A stretch of DNA of 64,000 bases from Planctomycetaceae bacterium (GTDB lineage Bacteria > Planctomycetota > Planctomycetia > Pirellulales > Pirellulaceae), in assembly GCA_021298315.1 (NCBI GenBank), contig JAJTFC010000006.1, forward strand, positions 57,453 through 121,452. Direction: 5' to 3'. Shown here piece by piece: positions 25,214-33,463 of the stretch. The notes under the pieces were generated by a model. It was not told the DNA's origin, did no database searches, and was given only the letters and a program-made list of their open reading frames with translations. The translations under genes and the position numbers were made by a program. Each line of letters begins with the position of its first letter. The stretch's first letter is position 1.

Positions 25214-28200
25214 ATGTCCTCCCGCCGATCCTGTTTGCTAACACGCTTCACCTGTCTAATCCTGGCTGCTGCTTTGCAAGTTGGATTCTCATCGATAGCC
25301 AAGCTCGATGCGCAGGAGCCACGCAGAATCTTTGATGGGACTTTCGAGGGATGGGAAGGGGACTGGAACCATTGGCGGATCGAGCAAGATTCCATCGTCG
25401 GAGAAATCCCCAAAGGAAAGACCCTCGGCAAGAACACTTGGCTCGTTTGGCGTGCCGGAGAGCTCAAGGACTTTGAACTCCAGCTTCAATTCCAACTCTC
25501 GGGGCTTGCCGCTGCCAACTCCGGGATCCAGATCCGTTGTCAGGTCGACAGCGTCGACCATGTCTCGGGCTACCAAGCCGATCTGGACATGGGGAGCACT
25601 TGGTTGGGCCGGATCTACGACGAGCATGGTCGCGCGATGCTCGTTGAACGTGGAGAACGTGTGAAGATTTTGCCCGATGGCAAGCGTTTATCGAAGCGCT
25701 ATGCACCGTTGCATCAGTACCCTGTGTTGTATCGGGAGAATCGGTGGAACGACTACCGTATCGTGGCGATCGGAGAACGCATCGATGTCTACGTCAACGG
25801 CAGTTTGTTCTCGCAGTTATGGGATCAACAAACCGATCAAAAAGATCTAAGTGGTAGTCTTGCGTTGCAATTGCACTCTGGACCCGAGACTCGCATCGCC
25901 TTCCGCAACATCACCCTGGAAACACTCAGTCCGAAAGACGCTGGAAGATTGGCCAAGTTCGATCTGCCCGACGAATCTCCATCGGTAGAGAGTCAGCAAG
26001 AAGGAATCCTGCCACTAGGTGCAAATGCGAAACCTCTCAACCTTGGTTTTGAATCCGGAACACTTGATGGATGGAAAGCCGTTGGCAATGCGTTTGACAA
26101 GCAGCCGGTCAAGCAGGACGGTATCTCCACACGCTGGCCAGGTCAAAACAGCAACAAGCAAGGGGAGTACTTCATCGGAGGTTACGAGATTGTTCAAGAC
26201 TCCGGAACAGGAACACTCCAGTCGGAGACCTTCAAAGTCACCCATCCCTATGCCGGGTTTTTATTTGGGGGAGGTCAGGATAACTCGACCCGCGCCGAGG
26301 TCGTCTTGCACGATGCCTCTGGGGCCGAAACGAAAATAATCGCGAAAGCATCGGGGGAAAACCGAGAGCAGATGCGTCGCATCGCCGTCGACTTGCGCGA
26401 GTACCGAGGTGCCACGATTAGCGTGAGGATTGTCGATGAGAACCCGGGCGGTTGGGGGCACTTGAATTTCGATGATTTTCGATTCTATGACGCTCCACCC
26501 GCAACGAGCCTTGCTTCGGAGGCTGGCCCACGTTCGACGTTCAATGCCGTACTCCATACACTGGTTCCTAATAAGGTCGCTCCGTCGGATGCAACCAGTG
26601 TAGCGAACAAGACCCTCGAGCAGATGCATGTGCCTGAAGGCTTCTCTGTCGAGCTGATTGCAGCCGAGCCAGATGTGCATCAACCGATTGCCTTCGCATT
26701 TGACCCCAAGGGAAGACTATGGGTGCTCGAAGGTCACTCCTATCCGCAAAAGCGTCCAGAGGGTCAAGGACTCGATCGGATCGTCATTTTTGCCGATAAC
26801 GATGGCGATGGACGTTTCGAGAATCGCAAGGTCTTCTGCGAAGGATTGAATCTTGCAAGCGGCATCGAGGTCGGGCACTCTGGAGTATGGGTTGGTGCCG
26901 CCCCTGAACTCTTGTTTATCCCTGATCGCGATGGCGATGACTCTCCAGATGGGCCAGCCCAAGTCCTCCTCGATGGATTTGGATTTGGAGACACCCATGA
27001 AACCCTCAATAGCTTTGTTTGGGGACCAGATGGTTGGCTTTACGGCACCCAAGGTGTTTTCAATAGCTCGATGGTGGGTAAGCCAGGGGCAGCCGAACAA
27101 GATCGTGTGTACCTAGCTGCGGGTGTATGGAGATACGATCCGATCGAGCATCGGTTCGAGGTCTTCGCCCATGGGACGAGCAATCCATGGGGGCTAGACT
27201 ACGACCAGCACGGACAGTTTTTCATGACCCACTGCCGAAGTTTTTGGGGCAAAGGTGGAACCACCCATGTGATGCACGGTGGCCATTATTGGAACCAAGT
27301 CAACGGAGGATATGCACCGTTTATTTCCAATGTCCCGATTCCGAGCGCGCCGCATCTTCAGAATTTTTTATTGGCCTCTGCAAGATACGATTCTGGCGAA
27401 GGTGGAGCCGGCAAGCCGGGCACAGGAGAAATCTATGGAGGCCACTCGCATGTCGGTACGGCGATTTACCTCGGGGACAATTGGCCCAAAGAGTACCGAA
27501 ACCATCTGCTGACGCATAACCTACACGGCCACCAACTGAACCATCAGATCAATCGACGCGAGGCAGGCGGATACAACTCGATCCATGCCGGAAACGATCT
27601 GATGCTCTGTAGTGATCCTGCATTCGTAGGTGTGGATCTAGCCGTCGGCCCCGATGGCGCACTGTACATGAGCGATTGGGTCGACACACGTCACTGCCAT
27701 AACCCCGGAGTCGAATTATGGGATCGTGGCAACGGTCGAATCTATCGCATGAAGTACGATGCGACTTACAAACCGAATCAACGCGATTGGACCAAGGCCA
27801 CCGACGCGCAGTTGGTCGATGCGCTGCGCATGTCGGATGACTGGCATGTACGCGCAGCACGTGGGGTTTTGGCTAGCCGCTACGCGGGCAAAACAGTACC
27901 ACAAGCCTTGGTCGATTCCATCCGATCACTCCGAGCCCGCACACTCGGAGGCTCTGAGCAAGCAATGGAACCTCAAGCGGTTCGTATCCGCCTTTGTGCC
28001 CTATGGGCTCTAGCATCGCTCAGGGTGCTAAGCGAACAGGACATCGCATCGAGCCTTGCCGATCCGAGTGAAATCATTCGTAGTTGGGGAGTTCGATTTT
28101 TGAGCCAACCAGACTTGCTCCCATCCTTGGCCAAAAAAGAAACCTCGCTGATGGTTCGACGCGAGATCGCCCTTGCTGCGGGTCGTCTGGGTCAAACGCA

Positions 28201-29518
28201 TCGCGAGGAAACTCAAGGTTGGGTGGCTATCGCAACACTTTGCGATCAACCGGAGAATTCGCAGGATCGAGACTTGCCAGTAATTCTTTGGCAGTCGATT
28301 GGAAAGCTGTGGTCTAAGGGGAATCCATCGGCTCTGACCAGAGCGATGGCGATCGCTGATTCGACCCCTTTAGAAACTGTCCGGGACAGCATCCTGTGGT
28401 ACGCAGCCAAGACCTCGGATGCTGGACGCTTGGTACTTGTATCCAAGCTGTCCAAAGCTACGGATGAACGAGAGCTTGGTCATCATCTGGAGATCCTCGA
28501 GTATGCGATTCGAGGCCAAAACGACTTGAAGTCCAACGATGCTTGGGCAAAGCTCGCACCGATGCTCTATGCTTCGACCAACCCGACGATCCGAGGATTG
28601 GCCGAGTCGGTTGGTGCTCAAATGGGGGATCAAGTTCTCTTTGATGCAGTTCGCAAGAGGCTCTCAAAGAGTGAGTCGATCAAGGCACGATCGCAAGCGA
28701 TGGATATCTTGCAACGAGATCGTTCACCAGCGAATCTGCAACTGCTGCTCGATACGCTCGATGAACCCAAACTTGCGGCTAAGGCTTTGACCCTTGTGCG
28801 TCCTTACGACGATCCGAAGATCGCCGATGCGGTGATCGGTCGATTAGGAAATTTCGCCCCCGATGCTACCGCAGCGGCAATGGATTTACTCACGAGTCGC
28901 AAATCGCTTGCCAACGATTTGCTCGATGCGCTTGCAAGCAAAAAAATCGATCGCTCGGTACTTTCGGCTTACTATGCCCGTCAGATGACTTTGTTGAGTG
29001 ATGAAAAACTCAACGAGAGGATTGCCAAAGAATGGGGTCAAGTCCGCAATGGCAATGAGGCGATGAAGGATCAGATCCGCAAGACGGTCAATGCTTATCG
29101 AGGTGCTCCACTTTGGGCATTCGATGCGGGAGCGGGCAAGATGCATTTTCAGAAACTGTGCGCATCGTGCCATTTGCCCGAGAACCAGAACATCGAGATC
29201 GCCCCGAAACTCCAAGGGACTGGAGCCAAAGGGATCGAGTATGCGATCGAGAACATCATCGATCCGAATGCCGTTATCGGTAAAGATTATCAAGCGCGTG
29301 TGATAAGAACCAAGGATGGGCAGGTTATCACAGGGTTGGCTCAAGCCGAAAGCGACAGCAGCATCTCGATCCGAACTGCGACCGAAACGATCCAAATCGA
29401 CAAATCGGATGTCGAGGAGTTCAAGGTTTCCGAGAACTCGTTTATGCCCATAGGGCTACTCGATACGCTTGACGAGCGCCAGCGCATCGAATTGCTCAAG
29501 TACCTAATGTCCCTTTGA
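25214..29518 (+). CDS. DUF1080 - PVC-type membrane-bound dehydrogenase - HEAT - haem-binding c-type cytochrome protein
   Basis: A 1434-residue exported protein. The start at ATG 25214 (MSSRRSCLLTRFTC) gives a clean signal peptide ending near KLDAQ. Domain order: DUF1080 jelly roll (about 36-240, ANSGIQIRC), a second beta domain (about 270-430), and a beta-propeller dehydrogenase-like domain (about 470-880, VPEGFSVELIAAEPDVHQPI, DNDGDGRFENRK, VGPDGALYMSDWVD). HEAT-like helical repeats follow (about 890-1270), then a haem-binding domain with C1316-A-S-C-H1320 and NIIDPNAVIGKDYQ. The last three parts are the standard PVC putative dehydrogenase/haem-binding architecture; the N-terminal DUF1080 fusion suggests sugar oxidation coupled to a c-type haem (inference). 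Confidence 0.92.
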   Translation: MSSRRSCLLTRFTCLILAAALQVGFSSIAKLDAQEPRRIFDGTFEGWEGDWNHWRIEQDSIVGEIPKGKTLGKNTWLVWRAGELKDFELQLQFQLSGLAAANSGIQIRCQVDSVDHVSGYQADLDMGSTWLGRIYDEHGRAMLVERGERVKILPDGKRLSKRYAPLHQYPVLYRENRWNDYRIVAIGERIDVYVNGSLFSQLWDQQTDQKDLSGSLALQLHSGPETRIAFRNITLETLSPKDAGRLAKFDLPDESPSVESQQEGILPLGANAKPLNLGFESGTLDGWKAVGNAFDKQPVKQDGISTRWPGQNSNKQGEYFIGGYEIVQDSGTGTLQSETFKVTHPYAGFLFGGGQDNSTRAEVVLHDASGAETKIIAKASGENREQMRRIAVDLREYRGATISVRIVDENPGGWGHLNFDDFRFYDAPPATSLASEAGPRSTFNAVLHTLVPNKVAPSDATSVANKTLEQMHVPEGFSVELIAAEPDVHQPIAFAFDPKGRLWVLEGHSYPQKRPEGQGLDRIVIFADNDGDGRFENRKVFCEGLNLASGIEVGHSGVWVGAAPELLFIPDRDGDDSPDGPAQVLLDGFGFGDTHETLNSFVWGPDGWLYGTQGVFNSSMVGKPGAAEQDRVYLAAGVWRYDPIEHRFEVFAHGTSNPWGLDYDQHGQFFMTHCRSFWGKGGTTHVMHGGHYWNQVNGGYAPFISNVPIPSAPHLQNFLLASARYDSGEGGAGKPGTGEIYGGHSHVGTAIYLGDNWPKEYRNHLLTHNLHGHQLNHQINRREAGGYNSIHAGNDLMLCSDPAFVGVDLAVGPDGALYMSDWVDTRHCHNPGVELWDRGNGRIYRMKYDATYKPNQRDWTKATDAQLVDALRMSDDWHVRAARGVLASRYAGKTVPQALVDSIRSLRARTLGGSEQAMEPQAVRIRLCALWALASLRVLSEQDIASSLADPSEIIRSWGVRFLSQPDLLPSLAKKETSLMVRREIALAAGRLGQTHREETQGWVAIATLCDQPENSQDRDLPVILWQSIGKLWSKGNPSALTRAMAIADSTPLETVRDSILWYAAKTSDAGRLVLVSKLSKATDERELGHHLEILEYAIRGQNDLKSNDAWAKLAPMLYASTNPTIRGLAESVGAQMGDQVLFDAVRKRLSKSESIKARSQAMDILQRDRSPANLQLLLDTLDEPKLAAKALTLVRPYDDPKIADAVIGRLGNFAPDATAAAMDLLTSRKSLANDLLDALASKKIDRSVLSAYYARQMTLLSDEKLNERIAKEWGQVRNGNEAMKDQIRKTVNAYRGAPLWAFDAGAGKMHFQKLCASCHLPENQNIEIAPKLQGTGAKGIEYAIENIIDPNAVIGKDYQARVIRTKDGQVITGLAQAESDSSISIRTATETIQIDKSDVEEFKVSENSFMPIGLLDTLDERQRIELLKYLMSL

Positions 29519-29533
29519 GCGAGGCCTACACTC

Positions 29534-30931
29534 GTGGATCGACTGACACAAGATGCACTGCAGATATGGCAAGCGGGCGTCGATGCAGTGCGTGCCGATC
29601 GAGTGCTACGAGATTCTCTGAGGTGGAATGGCAAGCATCTTCAGATCCAGGATCAGCAGATCGATCTAAGGGGTGCAAGACGCCTGATCATCGTCGGAGC
29701 GGGAAAGGCTGCAGGAGGGATGCTCGATGGGCTTCTGAGTGTGATCCAGCCAGGATTTATCGAGACGCTCGGTTGGATCAATGTGCCTGAAGGATCGATC
29801 CCGGAATCACTATCCCAAGCCGAACACCGCGATGGGAAGTCAGTGAGCGTTCGTGGCGTTAGGATCTGCGAAGCTAGACCGCAAGGTGTCAATGAACCGA
29901 CCGCAATGGTGTTGGAAGGTACGCAGGAAATCCTTAGGTATGTCGAACAAGCAGGCCCGCAGGATGCGGTGATTTTTTTGCTCAGCGGGGGAGGCTCGGC
30001 CCTTTTGTGTGCACCGCATGCGTGGCTCTCGCTCCAGACCAAGGTTGCCATTACCCGGGCGCTTTCGAGTCGTGGCGCGGGTATCGAAGAACTCAATACC
30101 GTGCGCAGAGCGCTCAGTCGGGTCAAAGGAGGAGGATTGGCTCGTCGGTGCTCAGCGGGTGTTCTCGTGACGCTTGTAATCTCCGACGTGCTCGGGGATC
30201 CGTTGGAGATGATCGGTTCAGGCCCGACGGTGCTCGAGCCACCTCCAGATCCGATGCTTGCTGCGAGTCTTCTTGAACGATACGCTCCAGGGGAATTTCC
30301 TGAAGTGGTTTCCAAGCTTTTGGAGCATGAGTCGCAGGGTGTGGTCATGAACGGTCCGCCCAGAACTTCGGCGCATCTTTTTGTTTTAGCCAATAACTTC
30401 ACGGCAGTAGAGGCGGCGGCAAGACAAGCCGAGCGAATGGGTTACCGCACGCAGAGCGAATCGAGGACAAAGCCTGAGGGGACAGCCCAAAATGTGGGAG
30501 CGGACTTAGTACTCGATCTGCTGCGTATGGAACACCGGAGCGCTTGGATCACTGGGGGAGAGCCGACGGTGGTACTACCTGATGTTTCGATTCGAGGCCA
30601 AGGAGGACGCAATCAGCACTTGGTGCTATCGGCAGCGAGCACCTTCATCAGTGACCCGAGGCTTACCGACGTTATGCGATCTAGCCAACACTCCGGAGTA
30701 TCGATGGCGCTTGTTTCCGGTGGTACTGATGGCGAGGATGGATCGACCAAGGCCGCAGGAGCTTGGATCGATACTTCTTGGCTACGCCGATCGAGCGGTA
30801 ATATCGTGGCGATCAACGAAGCGTTGCGACGTTGTGATTCGTATGGATTTTTTGAGTCGACAGGCAATTTGCTTGAAACCGGCCCGACCCACACCAACGT
30901 GTGCGATCTTCGGGTTTTGCTGCGAGGTTGA
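29534..30931 (+). CDS. Glycerate 2-kinase (DUF4147/MOFRL family)
   Basis: A 465-residue cytoplasmic enzyme with a GTG start 15 bp after the preceding stop. The N-terminal DUF4147 domain (about residues 7-240) shows RRLIIVGAGKAAGGMLDGLL, FLLSGGGSALLCAP, LNTVRRALSRVKGGGLAR and ISDVLGDPLEMIGSGPT. The C-terminal MOFRL domain (about 335-455) shows AWITGGEPTVVLP, GQGGRNQHLVLSAAS and GGTDGEDGSTKAAGAW, then THTNVCDLRVLL. The family phosphorylates D-glycerate to 2-phosphoglycerate, feeding the product of sugar or glyoxylate metabolism into lower glycolysis. Position after the sugar dehydrogenase gene fits a carbohydrate-use role. Confidence 0.95.
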   Translation: MDRLTQDALQIWQAGVDAVRADRVLRDSLRWNGKHLQIQDQQIDLRGARRLIIVGAGKAAGGMLDGLLSVIQPGFIETLGWINVPEGSIPESLSQAEHRDGKSVSVRGVRICEARPQGVNEPTAMVLEGTQEILRYVEQAGPQDAVIFLLSGGGSALLCAPHAWLSLQTKVAITRALSSRGAGIEELNTVRRALSRVKGGGLARRCSAGVLVTLVISDVLGDPLEMIGSGPTVLEPPPDPMLAASLLERYAPGEFPEVVSKLLEHESQGVVMNGPPRTSAHLFVLANNFTAVEAAARQAERMGYRTQSESRTKPEGTAQNVGADLVLDLLRMEHRSAWITGGEPTVVLPDVSIRGQGGRNQHLVLSAASTFISDPRLTDVMRSSQHSGVSMALVSGGTDGEDGSTKAAGAWIDTSWLRRSSGNIVAINEALRRCDSYGFFESTGNLLETGPTHTNVCDLRVLLRG

Positions 30932-30940
30932 GAGCTCGGC

Positions 30941-32377
30941 TTAACGGACAAGTCCACTGAGGATGACTTGGCTATCGACTAGGTCACTCGAATACTGGTT
31001 TTGTTTGACGCCGAAAGTGGTAATCATTGTCAGATGAACTGTTTTACGCGTTTTGGTAACCTGACGAAAAACATCAATTTTCTGACGTAGCTGCTTGGCG
31101 TACTTCTGATCGATCACGAATTGATCGTCTGCATATTTGATTTCACAAAGATTGATCACATCATCCCGCCGGTCAATCAGAAGGTCGATCTGGGCACCTT
31201 GCTGTGTTGTTGATTTAGGGCGATATTGCCAGCAACCATGCTGGGTCTCGACACTTGCGATACCCAACTCCCTTTTGATCTCAGCGATATGTCGATGGCA
31301 AATATTTTCGAAGGCAAAACCGCTCCAAGCATACCAAGCCGGTGTACCACGCTTATCGAGCCAAGTTGCTTTCGAACTTCGACTTCGACGCTTCATCCAT
31401 TTCAAGTAAAACAGTGAGAACTCGTCGATCAGTCGGTAGGACGCATCGCGAGACTCTTTTCCCCATGGCTCAACCCTCTCGATAAATCCCGACACCATCA
31501 ATTCTTCGATCGTTTTGGTGAGGCGTCCTCCGGAGGTGTACTCCAAGGCATCCAGTAGATTCCCTCGGGTTAGTCCACCGAGGCGTCGGGCTAGAGTCTC
31601 AATAATCTCGACGTGCCTGTCAGGATTCTCGAAAAGCGATCCGTATAGTTGTGAATACTCGTCAACGAGAATACCTTGAGGATTAAAGCAAATCTGTTCG
31701 ATATTTTGGGCTGCAGACAAACCCGAGCGAACTTCGCGGAGATAGTGTGGTATGCCTCCTAAGGCCATGTAAAGCTCGGCGATCTGACGAGGCTCATAGC
31801 GGACAGATCGGCTTTTGAGATATTCAGCGACTTCCGCCAGAGAGAATGGTTTGAGATTGAGTTTACGGGTAACTCGCTGATACAAGCCTCCCCGGTTGTT
31901 GATGATGTGATCAATCATCCATGATGCGGCCGAACCGCAGATCACCACCAACACATTCGGTTGACGGCTAGCCCAGGAGTTCCAAAAATGCTCTAAGGCG
32001 GACAGAAACCCCGAGCGTCTGGAGGCTAACCAAGGTAGTTCATCGAAGAAAACAACCTTGCGGCCTTTCCCGTTTTTCGTTTCTAGGAACCGGATCAGTT
32101 GCTGGAAGGCTTCGTACCAATCTTTTGGTGGTTCGGGCCGCAGATCCGTTTTCATGGCTCGGGCGAGTTGATCGGAAAAGTTTCTTAATTGCAGCGATCG
32201 CTGTGCATCATGGATTCCGGTCATTTCAAAGCGCAAGGAGTCTTTGAAAAACGATCGAACCAAGAACGTCTTGCCGACTCGGCGTCTACCGATGAGAGCA
32301 ATAAGTTCCGGTTCGTTGCTTTCAAACGCTCTACCGAGAGTCTCTTGCTCTTGGTGTCTTCCGATGAGTGGGGTCAT
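30941..32377 (-). CDS. ATPase with C-terminal DUF234 (PD-(D/E)XK-like) domain
   Basis: A 478-residue P-loop protein of the archaeal-type ATPase/DUF234 group. Walker A is G30-R-R-R-V-G-K-T37, Walker B is VVFFDELPW (about residues 108-116), and a sensor-like VVICGSAASWM follows near residue 145. A winged-helix-like region spans about 270-320. The C-terminal DUF234 part contains QIDLLIDRRDDVINLCEIKY, which has the D...E-x-K spacing of PD-(D/E)XK nucleases. Its cellular role is not established for the family. The gene is convergent with the glycerate kinase (stop codons 9 bp apart) and its upstream region holds two matched palindromes. Such genes are patchily distributed, so transfer is plausible (inference). 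Confidence 0.9.
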   Translation of the reverse strand: MTPLIGRHQEQETLGRAFESNEPELIALIGRRRVGKTFLVRSFFKDSLRFEMTGIHDAQRSLQLRNFSDQLARAMKTDLRPEPPKDWYEAFQQLIRFLETKNGKGRKVVFFDELPWLASRRSGFLSALEHFWNSWASRQPNVLVVICGSAASWMIDHIINNRGGLYQRVTRKLNLKPFSLAEVAEYLKSRSVRYEPRQIAELYMALGGIPHYLREVRSGLSAAQNIEQICFNPQGILVDEYSQLYGSLFENPDRHVEIIETLARRLGGLTRGNLLDALEYTSGGRLTKTIEELMVSGFIERVEPWGKESRDASYRLIDEFSLFYLKWMKRRSRSSKATWLDKRGTPAWYAWSGFAFENICHRHIAEIKRELGIASVETQHGCWQYRPKSTTQQGAQIDLLIDRRDDVINLCEIKYADDQFVIDQKYAKQLRQKIDVFRQVTKTRKTVHLTMITTFGVKQNQYSSDLVDSQVILSGLVR

Positions 32378-32408
32378 TTGAGTTATTGATGAGCGATGCA
32401 GGAAACCT

Positions 32409-32508
32409 ATAAGTGGCCAAATGTACCTCTCAAAAGTGACTTATGGCCACTTATAATAATCTATAAGTGGCCAAATGTACCCTTAAAAAACGACTTATGG
32501 CCACTTAT
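32409..32508. repeat. Two tandem 46-bp palindromic units upstream of the ATPase gene
   Basis: Each unit starts with ATAAGTGGCCA and ends with its exact inverse TGGCCACTTAT: unit 1 is 32409-32454, unit 2 is 32463-32508. Both share AAATGTACC after the left arm, and the period is 54 bp. They fill the gap between the ATPase start (32377) and the stop of the RimK-like gene (32516). They could be operators for the ATPase, RNA hairpins in its leader, or ends of a mobile unit. Confidence 0.95.
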
Positions 32509-32515
32509 GATTCGA

Positions 32516-33430
32516 CTAAGCCGGCGAAAAAAGCAGTTTTTCCAGCAAAACTCTGGCGATATCGACTTCCAATGCTTTGGCCGTGGCTTTCCAGCCCGGA
32601 ACGGCGTTGACCTCCAAAACCACATCGCGGCCAGAGGCATCCGAGAGCAGATCGACACCGGCCATCCAAGCCCCGACGGCACGCGTTGCCTTGAAGGCGA
32701 TCTGCATTTGCTCGAAGGTTGGTTCGAAGGCTTTGGCCGATCCGCCTCTGGCGACGTTCGTGCGCCAGTCTCCATTTCCACTTCTCTGCACGCAGAAAAG
32801 CGCATCTCCGATGACCAATAGCCGCAAGTCATATCCTGGGCCTTCTAAGAACTCTTGGCAATAGATCACGGCTCGAAGTTGTTCGAGGGTCGAAAAAACT
32901 CTCCAAGCCATGTCGCTATCGGTAACGAGCATGATCCCGCGTCCTTCTCCTCCAAAGATCGGTTTGACCACGCAGCGTCGACCAAGGACTTCCCAAGCTT
33001 GCATGGCCTGATCGCGAGTCTGGCAACAGATTGTATTTGGGATCGCAAGTCCACTCTGGCGGACGGTTTCGAGGGTGAGCCATTTATCGATAGCGATCTC
33101 CAAGGACCTTGGTGGGTTGACTACGCGCAGGCCATTGGCCTGTGCGACGTGCAGTGCGTTCATGCGAAAGACCGTTTGCTCGAGCGAACCTAGAGGCATC
33201 GTTCGGACGATCAGTGCATCGCACTGGTCCGGATGCGGCTGTGACTTTTGAAGTTCGCAAGGTCGATCTAGAAACGAACTTGATGCACCACCTAGATAAG
33301 CGACTTGCAGATCACCGAAGCCAAGGGGCTGGAGCTCGATCGGCTTGGGCCAATGGGTCAGTGTTGCGGCCCGTTGCAGATCCCGAAAGTACCAACCCTC
33401 TTTGGCACCCAACCAACCGAGTTTGATCAT
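32516..33430 (-). CDS. RimK-like ATP-grasp ligase (possible MptN-type glutamate ligase)
   Basis: A 304-residue protein with the ATP-grasp core: an N-terminal domain with DALIVRTMPLGSLEQTVFRM, VVNPPRSLEIAIDKWLTLET (about residues 104-123), CVVKPIFGGEGRGIMLV (ATP-binding lysine and glycine loop), IYCQEFLEGPGYDLRLLVIG and VLEVNAVPGWKATAKALEVD with the metal-binding Glu and Asn. RimK-family ligases add amino acids, usually glutamate, to a carboxylate. Planctomycetes carry tetrahydromethanopterin-linked C1 genes, and a RimK-like ligase is known to add glutamate to that cofactor in methanogens (MptN), so this is a candidate. Ribosomal-protein or other peptide modification is the alternative. No other C1 gene lies in the window. 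Confidence 0.85.
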   Translation of the reverse strand: MIKLGWLGAKEGWYFRDLQRAATLTHWPKPIELQPLGFGDLQVAYLGGASSSFLDRPCELQKSQPHPDQCDALIVRTMPLGSLEQTVFRMNALHVAQANGLRVVNPPRSLEIAIDKWLTLETVRQSGLAIPNTICCQTRDQAMQAWEVLGRRCVVKPIFGGEGRGIMLVTDSDMAWRVFSTLEQLRAVIYCQEFLEGPGYDLRLLVIGDALFCVQRSGNGDWRTNVARGGSAKAFEPTFEQMQIAFKATRAVGAWMAGVDLLSDASGRDVVLEVNAVPGWKATAKALEVDIARVLLEKLLFSPA

Positions 33431-33463
33431 CGATAGAGTCTTTCGGTATGCTACTTGATCATG

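Noticed and set aside
32396..32821. Rightward frame whose start repeats KWPNVPLKSDLWPL twice
   Set aside because: The repeated peptide is only the translation of the two DNA palindromes; the rest is antisense to the RimK-like gene.
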